Assembly: GCF_030812475.1 (NCBI RefSeq)
Contig: NZ_JAUSSR010000015.1
Location: 1-64,000 of the forward strand
DNA from: Pseudomonas lini
GTDB lineage: Bacteria > Pseudomonadota > Gammaproteobacteria > Pseudomonadales > Pseudomonadaceae
Direction of reading: 5' to 3'
Length of the DNA stretch: 64,000 nucleotides
The notes under the pieces are model-generated. The model ran no database searches and was not told the DNA's origin. It was given only the letters and a program-made list of their open reading frames with translations. This document shows positions 28,835-40,237 of this stretch, one piece after another. Numbering within the stretch: position 1 is the stretch's first letter; each line of letters opens with the position of its first letter. Both the position numbers and the translations under genes were made by a program.

Positions 28835-30163
28835 ATGGCTAAGCAAGGTGCTCTCTCTGCGCTCGGCAAAGGCGGTATGTCTGAACTCTGGGCTCGTCTG
28901 CGTTTTCTGTTCCTGGCGATTATCGTCTACCGAATAGGCGCACACATCCCGGTTCCAGGTATCAACCCGGACCGACTCGCGGACCTGTTTCGACAGAATG
29001 AGGGGACCATTCTTAGCTTGTTCAACATGTTTTCCGGCGGTGCGCTGGAACGGATGAGCATCTTTGCACTGGGGATCATGCCGTACATTTCGGCATCTAT
29101 CATCATGCAACTGATGTCCGCCGTCAGCCCGCAGCTGGAGCAGTTGAAGAAGGAAGGTGAAGCTGGGCGTCGCAAGATCGCCCAGTACACCCGCTACGGC
29201 ACTGTCGTCCTCGCTCTTGTTCAGGCCATTGGCATGTCCATTGGGCTGGCGGGGCAGGGCGTATCGTTCACTGGTGACTTTGGCTTCCATTTCGTCGCGG
29301 TATCCACTTTTGTGGCTGGTGCGATGTTCATGATGTGGCTGGGTGAGCAGATTACTGAGCGTGGTGTTGGCAACGGTATCTCGATGTTGATTTTCGCAGG
29401 TATCGTCGCCGGTCTTCCGAGAGCGATCGGGCAGTCTTTCGAGTCTGCGCGTCAGGGTGATATCAACATTTTCGCCCTGGTTGCCATCGGTTTGCTGGCA
29501 GTAGCGATTATCGGTTTCGTGGTGTTCATTGAGCGTGGTCAGCGTCGTATTGCTGTTCACTACGCCAAGCGCCAGCAGGGCCGCAAGGTCTTCGCTGCGC
29601 AGACCAGCCACTTGCCGCTGAAGGTGAACATGGCCGGTGTTATTCCGGCCATTTTCGCGAGCAGCATCTTGCTGTTCCCGGCTTCGTTGGGTACCTGGTT
29701 CGGCCAGTCCGAAGGTTTGGGCTGGTTGCAGGACATCTCGCAGTCGATCGCTCCTGGTCAGCCGTTGAATATTCTGCTGTTTAGTGCAGGGATTATTTTC
29801 TTCTGCTTCTTCTATACGGCGTTGATGTTCAATCCGAAAGACGTAGCGGAAAACCTGAAGAAGTCCGGTGCCTTTATTCCGGGCATCCGTCCAGGCGAGC
29901 AGTCTGCGCGCTACATTGATGGCGTTCTGACTCGTTTGACCCTGTTCGGTGCTCTTTACATGACGGCCGTCTGCTTGCTTCCCCAGTTTCTGGTGGTTGC
30001 GGCAAACGTACCGTTCTACCTTGGCGGGACCTCGTTGCTGATCGTGGTCGTGGTTGTGATGGACTTCATGTCCCAAGTACAATCGCACCTCGTTTCGCAC
30101 CAGTACGAATCCCTGATGAAGAAAGCCAACCTGAAGGGCTACGGCAGCGGCATGTTGCGCTGA
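28835..30163 (+). CDS. secY: preprotein translocase subunit SecY
   Basis: Channel-forming subunit of the Sec translocon. The 442-aa protein has ten hydrophobic segments. The first begins near FLFLAIIVYRIGAHIPVPG, which is the SecY signature 1, and signature 2 is near GISMLIFAGIVAGLPRA. The cytosolic loop with GQRRIAVHYAKRQQGRK is where ribosome and SecA dock. It follows rplO directly and precedes rpmJ. Confidence 0.98.
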   Translation: MAKQGALSALGKGGMSELWARLRFLFLAIIVYRIGAHIPVPGINPDRLADLFRQNEGTILSLFNMFSGGALERMSIFALGIMPYISASIIMQLMSAVSPQLEQLKKEGEAGRRKIAQYTRYGTVVLALVQAIGMSIGLAGQGVSFTGDFGFHFVAVSTFVAGAMFMMWLGEQITERGVGNGISMLIFAGIVAGLPRAIGQSFESARQGDINIFALVAIGLLAVAIIGFVVFIERGQRRIAVHYAKRQQGRKVFAAQTSHLPLKVNMAGVIPAIFASSILLFPASLGTWFGQSEGLGWLQDISQSIAPGQPLNILLFSAGIIFFCFFYTALMFNPKDVAENLKKSGAFIPGIRPGEQSARYIDGVLTRLTLFGALYMTAVCLLPQFLVVAANVPFYLGGTSLLIVVVVVMDFMSQVQSHLVSHQYESLMKKANLKGYGSGMLR

Positions 30164-30193
30164 GTAGCGTCCATAAGGTTCGAGGAGTTGGTG

Positions 30194-30310
30194 ATGAAAG
30201 TTCGTGCATCGGTGAAAAAGCTGTGCCGTAACTGCAAGATTATTCGCCGCGAAGGTGTTGTTCGAGTAATTTGCAGCGCGGAACCGCGTCACAAACAGCG
30301 CCAAGGCTGA
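30194..30310 (+). CDS. rpmJ: 50S ribosomal protein L36 (zinc-binding form)
   Basis: A 38-aa protein beginning [20 protein letters not shown] and ending RHKQRQG. The Cys-x2-Cys, Cys and His of the zinc ribbon are all present, so it is the C-plus form. It sits between secY and rpsM, its standard place. Confidence 0.96.
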
Positions 30311-30327
30311 GTGTGATCCGCTTGAAG

Positions 30328-30360
30328 CCCGGCAGCTAGTGCGCTGCCGGGTTGATTATT
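30328..30360 (+). terminator. terminator behind rpmJ
   Basis: Perfect 9-bp stem CCCGGCAGC (30328-30336) with GCTGCCGGG (30343-30351) and a T-rich but interrupted tail. It closes the spc unit immediately before the alpha promoter. Confidence 0.78.
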
Positions 30361-30380
30361 TGTTATTACAGCGATATTAT
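30352..30380 (+). promoter_or_regulatory. alpha operon promoter
   Basis: TTGATT (30352-30357), 17-base spacer and TATTAT (30375-30380), directly behind the terminator stem. The leader before rpsM would be about 50 bases; in E. coli S4 represses this operon by binding the leader. Confidence 0.75.
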
Positions 30381-30439
30381 CTCGCGCCCTATTTCTTGGC
30401 TTCCGGGGCGTAGGTAGCTGTCAATTGGAGTCCCACTGA

Positions 30440-30796
30440 ATGGCCCGTATTGCAGGCGTTAACATTCCAGATAACAAGCACACTGTTATCTCGCTGACCT
30501 ACATCTATGGTGTTGGTCGCACTACTGCACAGAAAATTTGTGCAGTGACTGGGGTAAACCCAGCCGCAAAGATCAAGGATCTGAGCGACGAGCAGATTGA
30601 ACAGCTGCGTGGCGAAGTGGCGAAGTTCACCACTGAAGGTGACCTGCGTCGCGAAATCAACATGAAAATCAAGCGTTTGATGGACCTCGGTTGCTATCGC
30701 GGTCTGCGTCATCGTCGTGGTCTTCCAGTACGCGGTCAGCGTACCAAGACTAACGCGCGTACCCGTAAAGGTCCGCGTAAGCCGATCCGCAAGTAA
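30440..30796 (+). CDS. rpsM: 30S ribosomal protein S13
   Basis: Head protein that bridges to the 50S subunit. The 118-aa protein has the helix-two-turn-helix NIPDNKHTVISLTYIYGVGR and the signature GLRHRRGLPVRGQRTKTNAR. First gene of the alpha operon. Confidence 0.98.
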   Translation: MARIAGVNIPDNKHTVISLTYIYGVGRTTAQKICAVTGVNPAAKIKDLSDEQIEQLRGEVAKFTTEGDLRREINMKIKRLMDLGCYRGLRHRRGLPVRGQRTKTNARTRKGPRKPIRK

Positions 30797-30826
30797 TCGC
30801 CCCAGCGAATCGACAGGAAATTAATC

Positions 30827-31216
30827 ATGGCAAAACCTGCTGCTCGTCCTCGTAAAAAAGTTAAAAAGACAGTGGTTGATGGCATCGCCCACATCCATGC
30901 TTCTTTTAACAACACAATCGTGACCATCACCGACCGTCAAGGTAACGCGCTTTCTTGGGCTACCTCCGGTGGTTCGGGTTTCCGCGGTTCCCGCAAGTCC
31001 ACCCCGTTCGCTGCTCAAGTAGCTGCTGAACGTGCTGGTCAAGCTGCGCTGGAATACGGCCTGAAAAACCTCGACGTTAACGTCAAGGGTCCAGGTCCAG
31101 GTCGTGAGTCTGCTGTCCGTGCTTTGAACGGCTGTGGCTATAAGATCGCCAGCATCACCGACGTGACGCCAATCCCGCACAACGGGTGCCGTCCGCCGAA
31201 GAAGCGCCGCGTGTAA
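30827..31216 (+). CDS. rpsK: 30S ribosomal protein S11
   Basis: Platform protein near the E-site codon. The 129-aa protein has HIHASFNNTIVTITDRQGNA and ends with the signature DVTPIPHNGCRPPKKRRV. Standard position between rpsM and rpsD. Confidence 0.98.
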   Translation: MAKPAARPRKKVKKTVVDGIAHIHASFNNTIVTITDRQGNALSWATSGGSGFRGSRKSTPFAAQVAAERAGQAALEYGLKNLDVNVKGPGPGRESAVRALNGCGYKIASITDVTPIPHNGCRPPKKRRV

Positions 31217-31234
31217 TCCAGGAGATTGTAAAGA

Positions 31235-31855
31235 ATGGCTCGTTACATTGGTCCAAAATGCAAACTCGCTCGTCGCGAAGGCACCGATCTCTTCCTGAAG
31301 AGCGGCGTGCGCGCGATCGAATCGAAGTGCAACATTGAAGCAGCACCTGGTATCCACGGCCAACGCCGCGGTCGCCAGTCCGATTACGGCACCCAACTGC
31401 GTGAAAAGCAGAAGGTCCGTCGTATCTACGGCGTTCTCGAGCGTCAATTCAGCGGCTACTACAAAGAAGCTGCTGGCAAGAAAGGTGCAACCGGCGAAAA
31501 CCTGTTGCAACTGCTCGAATGCCGTCTGGACAACGTTGTATACCGTATGGGTTTTGGCTCTACTCGTGCCGAATCCCGTCAGCTGGTATCGCACAAATCC
31601 GTCAGCGTTAACGGTCAGACCGTAAACGTACCGTCGTACCAGGTTCGTGCTGGTGACGTGGTCGCGATTCGCGAGAAAGCAAAGAACCAACTTCGCATTG
31701 TCCAAGCTCTCGATCTGTGTGCCCAACGTGGCCGCGTAGAATGGGTAGAAGTAGACACTGAGAAGAAGTCGGGCGTTTTCAAGAACGTTCCAGCTCGCAG
31801 TGATCTGTCCGCCGACATCAACGAAAGCCTGATTGTCGAGCTCTACTCCAAGTAA
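31235..31855 (+). CDS. rpsD: 30S ribosomal protein S4
   Basis: Primary 16S binding protein and, in E. coli, repressor of the alpha operon. The 206-aa protein begins MARYIGPKCKLARREGTDLF and has the S4 RNA-binding domain LECRLDNVVYRMGFGSTRAE...VSHKSVSVNG. No zinc-finger cysteine cluster is present (C-minus form). Confidence 0.98.
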   Translation: MARYIGPKCKLARREGTDLFLKSGVRAIESKCNIEAAPGIHGQRRGRQSDYGTQLREKQKVRRIYGVLERQFSGYYKEAAGKKGATGENLLQLLECRLDNVVYRMGFGSTRAESRQLVSHKSVSVNGQTVNVPSYQVRAGDVVAIREKAKNQLRIVQALDLCAQRGRVEWVEVDTEKKSGVFKNVPARSDLSADINESLIVELYSK

Positions 31856-31877
31856 GGGCTAGAAAATAGGTGCATCC

Positions 31878-32879
31878 ATGCAGATTTCGGTAAATGAGTT
31901 CCTGACACCCCGCCATATTGATGTGCAGGTTGTCAGTCCAACCCGCGCCAAAATCACTCTCGAGCCTCTCGAGCGTGGTTTTGGCCACACCCTGGGCAAC
32001 GCGCTGCGACGCATCCTGTTGTCCTCAATGCCCGGCTGTGCAGTAGTCGAGGCCGAGATTGACGGTGTGCTCCACGAGTACAGCGCCATCGAAGGTGTAC
32101 AGGAAGACGTAATTGAAATCCTGTTGAACCTTAAAGGTCTGGCTATCAAGCTGCACGGCCGTGACGAAGTTACGCTGACCTTGTCGAAGAAGGGTTCGGG
32201 GGTGGTTACCGCTGCCGATATTCAGCTGGATCATGATGTCGAGATCGTTAACCCCGATCACGTAATCGCTAACCTGGCGTCTAACGGCGCCCTGAACATG
32301 AAGCTCACCGTAGCTCGTGGTCGTGGTTATGAACCGGCAGACTCGCGTCAGAGCGATGAAGACGAAAGCCGCAGCATCGGTCGCTTGCAGCTTGATTCTT
32401 CGTTCAGCCCGGTTCGCCGTATCGCATACGTGGTGGAAAACGCCCGTGTCGAGCAGCGTACTAACCTGGACAAGCTGGTTATTGATCTGGAAACCAACGG
32501 TACCCTGGATCCTGAAGAGGCTATCCGTCGTGCTGCAACCATCCTGCAACAGCAGTTGGCTGCGTTCGTCGACCTCAAAGGTGACAGTGAGCCAGTGGTT
32601 GTCGAGCAGGAAGACGAGATCGATCCGATCCTGCTTCGCCCGGTTGACGATCTGGAACTGACTGTACGTTCGGCTAACTGCCTTAAGGCGGAAAACATCT
32701 ACTACATCGGTGACCTGATTCAGCGTACCGAAGTAGAGCTGTTGAAGACTCCGAACCTTGGCAAGAAATCCTTGACTGAAATCAAGGACGTTCTGGCCTC
32801 CCGCGGTCTGTCCCTCGGCATGCGCCTCGACAACTGGCCGCCTGCAAGTCTTAAGAAGGACGACAAGGCGACTGCCTGA
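31878..32879 (+). CDS. rpoA: DNA-directed RNA polymerase subunit alpha
   Basis: Dimerises to start polymerase assembly and binds UP elements and activators through its C-terminal domain. The 333-aa protein has the N-domain (LEPLERGFGHTLGNALRRIL) in residues 1-235, a linker, and the C-domain from ~250 with LRSANCLKAENIYY-like segment VRSANCLKAENIYYIGDL and LGKKSLTEIKDVL. Canonical length. Confidence 0.98.
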   Translation: MQISVNEFLTPRHIDVQVVSPTRAKITLEPLERGFGHTLGNALRRILLSSMPGCAVVEAEIDGVLHEYSAIEGVQEDVIEILLNLKGLAIKLHGRDEVTLTLSKKGSGVVTAADIQLDHDVEIVNPDHVIANLASNGALNMKLTVARGRGYEPADSRQSDEDESRSIGRLQLDSSFSPVRRIAYVVENARVEQRTNLDKLVIDLETNGTLDPEEAIRRAATILQQQLAAFVDLKGDSEPVVVEQEDEIDPILLRPVDDLELTVRSANCLKAENIYYIGDLIQRTEVELLKTPNLGKKSLTEIKDVLASRGLSLGMRLDNWPPASLKKDDKATA

Positions 32880-32921
32880 TCGTCGTAATCACCGAACGTT
32901 GTGTTTGGTAAGGAATGAACC

Positions 32922-33308
32922 ATGCGTCATCGTAAAAGTGGTCGTCACCTGAGCCGCACTAGCTCGCACCGCAAGGCCATGTTTCAAAACATGGCAGTGT
33001 CGCTGTTCGAGCACGAGCTGATCAAAACTACACTGCCAAAAGCTAAAGAACTGCGTCGCGTTGCTGAGCCGCTGATCACTTTGGCCAAGACAGACAGCCT
33101 GGCTAACCGCCGTCTGGCTTTCGACCGTACTCGTTCGAAAGCTATCGTTGGTAAGCTCTTCAACGACCTGGGCAAGCGTTACGCTACCCGTGAGGGTGGC
33201 TACCTGCGCATCCTCAAGTGCGGCTTCCGCACTGGCGACAACGCGCCTATGGCGTACGTCGAGTTGGTTGATCGTCCTGCCGGTGGTGAAGCTGTATCCG
33301 CTGAGTAA
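32922..33308 (+). CDS. rplQ: 50S ribosomal protein L17
   Basis: Tunnel-exit-side protein. The 128-aa protein begins MRHRKSGRHLSRTSSHRKAM, the family signature, and has GGYLRILKCGFRTGDNAPMA. Last gene of the alpha operon, followed by a strong terminator. Confidence 0.98.
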   Translation: MRHRKSGRHLSRTSSHRKAMFQNMAVSLFEHELIKTTLPKAKELRRVAEPLITLAKTDSLANRRLAFDRTRSKAIVGKLFNDLGKRYATREGGYLRILKCGFRTGDNAPMAYVELVDRPAGGEAVSAE

Positions 33309-33328
33309 GACGTCAGTCTGAAACAAAG

Positions 33329-33354
33329 AACCGGGCCTCGCGCCCGGTTTTTTG
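33329..33354 (+). terminator. alpha operon terminator
   Basis: Stem AACCGGGC (33329-33336) with GCCCGGTT (33342-33349) and a run of six T. Confidence 0.92.
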
Positions 33355-33427
33355 TGTCTGCAGGAAACGCGCTTTTTGTACAAGCGTCCCTGCGGATCAT
33401 GCCGTCATGATGCGAACGGGAATGTTG

Positions 33428-33442
33428 GTAGTATTTTTCTAT
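33428..33442 (+). promoter_or_regulatory. possible OxyR half-site before katA
   Basis: GTAG-N7-CTAT matches the ATAG-N7-CTAT half of the OxyR consensus in all but one base. The second half, expected 7 bases on, is poor (CACA-N7-GAAT). It lies 105 bases before the katA start. Catalase genes of this type are often OxyR-controlled. The rest of the 238-base gap shows no clear -35/-10 pair. Confidence 0.3.
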
Positions 33443-33546
33443 TGATCTCCACAGCTTAATGAATTTGTAGCTTTACTGATCAATGGTCAATACTCCGTCC
33501 CAAGCCGATTAGCCGGCAGTTCAAGACTGACAAAGGATGAGATCGC

Positions 33547-35001
33547 ATGAGCCAAAGTAAAACGCTTACCACCGCCAGTGGCGCTCCTGTCGCCGATAAC
33601 CAGAATTCCCGTTCCGCCGGCCCTCGTGGCCCGCTGCTGCTCGACGACTTTCACTTGATCGAGAAGCTTGCCCATTTCAACCGTGAAAACATCCCTGAGC
33701 GCCGTGTACACGCCAAAGGCTCGGGTGCTTACGGTACGTTCACCGTGACACGCGACATCACCGAGTACACCAGCGCCAAGCTGTTTGAGTCCGTTGGCAA
33801 GCAAACCCCGACCTTCCTGCGGTTCTCCACCGTCGGCGGTGAGCGCGGCTCGGCCGACACTGAGCGCGACCCACGCGGCTTCGCCCTGAAGTTCTATACC
33901 GAGGAAGGTAACTGGGACATTGTCGGCAACAACACGCCGGTATTCTTCATCCGTGACCCACTCAAATTCCCCGACTTCATCCACACCCAAAAGCGCCTGC
34001 CGCAAAGCAACCTGAAAAGTGCGCAGATGATGTGGGACTTCTGGTCGCATTCGCCTGAGGCGCTGCACCAGGTGACTATCCTGTTCTCGGACCGGGGCAT
34101 TCCTGACGGCTATCGTCACATGCACGGCTTCGGTAGCCACACCTACAGCCTGATCAGCGCCAATGGCGAGCGGCACTGGGTGAAATGGCACTACAAGACC
34201 CAACAAGGGATCAAGAACCTGGCGCCGGCAGAGGCGGCACGCTTGGCCGGTACCGATCCGGATTACGCACAGCGTGACCTGTTCGAAGCCATCGAGCGCG
34301 GTGATTTTCCTAAATGGCGCGTATGCATTCAGATCATGACCGAGGCCCAAGCTGCGGCGCACTATGAGAATCCTTTCGACGTGACCAAGACCTGGTCGCA
34401 GAAAGAGTTTCCGCTGATCGAAGTCGGAGAGCTGGAACTCAACCGCAATCCGCTGAATTACTTCGCTGAAGTGGAGCAGGCTGCGTTCGGTCCGAGCAAC
34501 ATGGTACCCGGCGTCGGGCTGTCGCCAGACCGTATGCTGCAAGGTCGGGTGTTCGCTTACGCAGATGCTCACCGCTACCGTATCGGCACCAACCACCAGC
34601 AACTGCCGGTGAACGCGCCTCGCAGTCCGGTGAACAGCTACCAGCGTGATGGGTCGATGGCGTTCGGCACCAATGGCGGTGCGGCACCTAACTATGAGCC
34701 CAACAGCTACGTCGAGTCGCCCAAGCAGGCACCTCGTTATGCCGAGCCCGCTCTGCCCCTGAACGGCGCGGCGGATCGTTACGATCACCGCGAAGATACC
34801 GATTACTACAGCCACGCCGGTGCGCTGTTCCGTCTGATGAGTGCCGAGCAGCGAACTCTGCTGGTCAACAACATAGCCGGTGCCATGGCAGGTGTTTCCG
34901 GTGATCTTATTGACCGCCAGTTGCAGCATTTCTTCAGGGCCGACCAGGCGTATGGAGAAGCAATCGCAAAGGCCTTGGGTGTACAGCTTAACGAAGTCTA
35001 A
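33547..35001 (+). CDS. katA: haem catalase KatA
   Basis: Breaks hydrogen peroxide to water and oxygen in the cytoplasm (a periplasmic form is not suggested, as no signal peptide is seen). The 484-aa protein is a small-subunit monofunctional catalase. The active-site His is near residue 55 (ERRVHAKGSGAYG) and the catalytic Asn is in DIVGNNTPVFFIRDP. The haem-ligand Tyr signature is RVFAYADAHRYRIGTNH (near residue 338). In P. aeruginosa KatA also sits between rplQ and bfrA, which supports orthology. A terminator follows. Confidence 0.96.
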   Translation: MSQSKTLTTASGAPVADNQNSRSAGPRGPLLLDDFHLIEKLAHFNRENIPERRVHAKGSGAYGTFTVTRDITEYTSAKLFESVGKQTPTFLRFSTVGGERGSADTERDPRGFALKFYTEEGNWDIVGNNTPVFFIRDPLKFPDFIHTQKRLPQSNLKSAQMMWDFWSHSPEALHQVTILFSDRGIPDGYRHMHGFGSHTYSLISANGERHWVKWHYKTQQGIKNLAPAEAARLAGTDPDYAQRDLFEAIERGDFPKWRVCIQIMTEAQAAAHYENPFDVTKTWSQKEFPLIEVGELELNRNPLNYFAEVEQAAFGPSNMVPGVGLSPDRMLQGRVFAYADAHRYRIGTNHQQLPVNAPRSPVNSYQRDGSMAFGTNGGAAPNYEPNSYVESPKQAPRYAEPALPLNGAADRYDHREDTDYYSHAGALFRLMSAEQRTLLVNNIAGAMAGVSGDLIDRQLQHFFRADQAYGEAIAKALGVQLNEV

Positions 35002-35012
35002 ACGAGAAGCAG

Positions 35013-35037
35013 AACCGCCCTCATTTGGGCGGTTTTT
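35013..35037 (+). terminator. katA terminator
   Basis: Stem AACCGCCC (35013-35020) with GGGCGGTT (35027-35034) and a run of five T. Confidence 0.9.
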
Positions 35038-35150
35038 GCGTTATTTAAGCTGCTTTTCTCAGAATATCTTCGCTTTTATAGCGTCAAGTGAGTGACCTTG
35101 CGCTCAGGTTGGTTCAAACTACAGACTTTAAAGCAGGGAGATGTAGGGCG

Positions 35151-35615
35151 ATGCAAGGCCACCCAGACGTAATCGATTACCTCAACACGTTGCTGACCGG
35201 CGAGCTGGCGGCGCGTGATCAATATTTCATCCATTCGCGGATGTACGAGGACTGGGGTTTCACCGAGCTCTACGAACGTATCAACCACGAGATGGAAGAA
35301 GAAGCAGGGCACGCCGATGCCTTGATGCGCCGAATCCTGATGTTGGAAGGCACGCCACGTATGCGTCCGGATGACCTGGATGTCGGTACCACCGTGCCCG
35401 ACATGCTCGCTGCCGACCTGCGCCTGGAATACAAAGTGCGCGCGGCACTCTGCAAGGGCATTGAGCTCTGCGAGCAACACAAAGACTACGTCAGCCGCGA
35501 GATGCTGCGTATTCAGCTCAATGACACCGAAGAAGATCACACCTACTGGCTTGAGAAGCAGCTGGGTCTGATCAAGCTGATCGGACTGGAGAATTACCTG
35601 CAATCGCAGTTCTGA
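35151..35615 (+). CDS. bfrA: bacterioferritin A / ferritin-like iron store (no Met52)
   Basis: Stores iron as a mineral inside a 24-subunit shell. I chose the ATG at 35151 (MQGHPDVIDYLNTLLTGELA), giving 154 aa as in P. aeruginosa BfrA; an in-frame extension to 35088 has no support. Ferroxidase ligands are present: Glu18, Glu51, His54, Glu93, Glu127/128 and His130. The haem-ligand position 52 is Ala, not the Met of true bacterioferritins. The P. aeruginosa protein from this locus likewise lacks Met52 and has been re-described as ferritin FtnA. The pairing with katA links iron storage and peroxide defence. Confidence 0.93.
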   Translation: MQGHPDVIDYLNTLLTGELAARDQYFIHSRMYEDWGFTELYERINHEMEEEAGHADALMRRILMLEGTPRMRPDDLDVGTTVPDMLAADLRLEYKVRAALCKGIELCEQHKDYVSREMLRIQLNDTEEDHTYWLEKQLGLIKLIGLENYLQSQF

Positions 35616-35643
35616 ATTTCCGGAACCTGAAGATCGCCTGTAC

Positions 35644-35745
35644 CTGTAGGAGCGAGCTTGCTCGCGATGGACTACAGAACGCCGCGTATATTCATGGATC
35701 ACGCATTATCGTCAACCACCATCGCGAGCAAGCTCGCTCCTACAG
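35644..35745. repeat. REPIN: inverted pair of REP elements
   Basis: Two 27-base arms (35644-35670 and 35719-35745) are perfect inverted copies with core GTAGGAGCGAGCTTGCTCGC, separated by 48 bases. The form is that of REPINs known in fluorescent pseudomonads. It lies between the convergent genes bfrA and uvrA. Confidence 0.92.
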
Positions 35746-35752
35746 TCGATAC

Positions 35753-35792
35753 AAAAAAGCCCCTGTCACTGTTAAAGTGACAGGGGCTTTTT
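35753..35792. terminator. bidirectional terminator of bfrA and uvrA
   Basis: AGCCCCTGTCACT pairs with AGTGACAGGGGCT; runs of A before and T after make it work in both directions. Confidence 0.92.
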
Positions 35793-35804
35793 CATCGGCC
35801 TGAT

Positions 35805-38639
<2,835 letters not shown>

Positions 38640-38797
38640 AGTGGCCTCGCTTGGCGGGCGTCGAAAACGTAGGAGTATACGGCCAAATACTGGATGGATG
38701 CACACTATCAAACGAGCGGATTGTTGCCTTGCATGAAGAGTCTGTCAGCGAAGCGCGTCAAAGCGTCGCGATATACCCCGTCAACCGATGGGACTGG

Positions 38798-38803
38798 TAG
38801 AAT
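38798..38803 (+). promoter_or_regulatory. possible -10 box of the yajR-ssb unit
   Basis: A TAGAAT hexamer stands 27 bases before the ATG at 38831. No good -35 box is visible at 16-18 bases, so the call is weak. Confidence 0.3.
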
Positions 38804-38830
38804 CGCCGCCGGTTCACATGAGGTTTTTCC

Positions 38831-40228
38831 ATGCACGATCCCCACAGCGAACGCATGAGTGGCAGTGAGACACGCGCAGCGAGCGGTCTGGCCCTGGTGT
38901 TCGCGTTCCGTATGCTTGGCATGTTCATGGTGTTGCCGGTACTGGCGACCTATGGCATGGATCTGGCGGGAGCGACCCCGGCCCTCATCGGGCTGGCGAT
39001 TGGCGCTTATGGCCTGACCCAGGCGATCTTCCAGATTCCTTTCGGTTTCATTTCCGACCGCATCGGCCGCCGACCGGTGATTTACCTGGGATTGATAGTC
39101 TTCGCCCTCGGCAGCGTGCTGGCGGCCAATGCCGATTCGATCTGGGGCGTGATCGCCGGACGCATCCTGCAAGGCGCCGGGGCGATTTCGGCGGCGGTGA
39201 TGGCGCTGTTGTCGGACCTGACCCGGGAACAGCACCGGACCAAGGCGATGGCCATGATCGGCATGACCATAGGCCTGTCTTTCGCTGTCGCCATGGTGGT
39301 GGGGCCGCTGCTGACGCGCGCCTTCGGTCTGTCCGGGCTGTTCCTGGCCACGGGCGGCATGGCGCTGTTCGGCATCCTGATCGTGATGTTCATGGTGCCG
39401 CGCTCCACCGGACCGTTGCAGCACCGCGAGTCCGGTGTCGCGCGACAGGCGCTGCTGCCGACGCTCAAGCACCCGGACCTGCTGCGCCTGGACCTGGGCA
39501 TTTTTGTGTTGCACGCGATGTTGATGTCGAGCTTCGTTGCATTGCCCCTGGCCTTGGTCGAAAAGGCCGGTCTGCCCAAGGAGCAGCACTGGTGGGTGTA
39601 CCTGACCGCGCTGCTGATTTCCTTCTTCGCCATGATCCCGTTCATCATCTACGGCGAGAAGAAACGCAAAATGAAACGAGTTTTATTGGGCGCAGTGCTG
39701 ACGCTGATGCTCACTGAGCTATTCTTCTGGCAGTTCGGCGATAGCTTGCGGGCTCTGGTGATCGGAACGGTGGTGTTCTTTACCGCGTTCAACTTGCTGG
39801 AAGCTTCATTGCCATCGCTGATCAGCAAGGTTTCACCGGCAGGCGGCAAAGGTACGGCGATGGGGGTTTATTCCACCAGCCAGTTCCTCGGTTCGGCGTT
39901 GGGCGGGATCCTCGGCGGCTGGCTGTTCCAGCATGGCGGTTTGTCGGTTGTCTTCCTTGGATGCGCCGGCCTGGCTGCCCTCTGGTTGGCCTTTGCTGTT
40001 ACCATGCGCGAACCTCCCTACGTCACGAGCCTGCGCTTGCCGCTGTCGCCCGAGGCAATCCGCGAAGCGGGTCTGGTCGAGCGCCTGATGGCCGTCGTAG
40101 GGGTAACAGATGCAGTGATAGTCGCGGATGAAGCGGCCATTTACATCAAATTGGACACAGAACTATTGGATCGCACCACCCTCGAGCGTCTGGTGAACAA
40201 CCCGGCCGCGACAGCGTGCGAAGCCTAG
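38831..40228 (+). CDS. yajR: MFS transporter, YajR type with C-terminal YAM domain
   Basis: Inner-membrane proton-driven exporter of unknown substrate. The 465-aa protein has 12 hydrophobic segments and the MFS motif A GFISDRIGRRPVIY. It closely follows E. coli YajR throughout (RMLGMFMVLPVLATYGM, GVYSTSQFLG, MREPPYVTSLR). After the last membrane segment ~70 residues (from ~395) form a small soluble domain like the ferredoxin-fold YAM domain of YajR. It ends 9 bases before ssb, the order also seen in P. aeruginosa, so the two are probably co-transcribed. Confidence 0.9.
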   Translation: MHDPHSERMSGSETRAASGLALVFAFRMLGMFMVLPVLATYGMDLAGATPALIGLAIGAYGLTQAIFQIPFGFISDRIGRRPVIYLGLIVFALGSVLAANADSIWGVIAGRILQGAGAISAAVMALLSDLTREQHRTKAMAMIGMTIGLSFAVAMVVGPLLTRAFGLSGLFLATGGMALFGILIVMFMVPRSTGPLQHRESGVARQALLPTLKHPDLLRLDLGIFVLHAMLMSSFVALPLALVEKAGLPKEQHWWVYLTALLISFFAMIPFIIYGEKKRKMKRVLLGAVLTLMLTELFFWQFGDSLRALVIGTVVFFTAFNLLEASLPSLISKVSPAGGKGTAMGVYSTSQFLGSALGGILGGWLFQHGGLSVVFLGCAGLAALWLAFAVTMREPPYVTSLRLPLSPEAIREAGLVERLMAVVGVTDAVIVADEAAIYIKLDTELLDRTTLERLVNNPAATACEA

Positions 40229-40237
40229 GAGAACGTT

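Noticed and set aside
38640..38830. LexA box before uvrA
   Set aside because: All CTG triplets in the gap were checked and none is followed by CAG after 10 bases.
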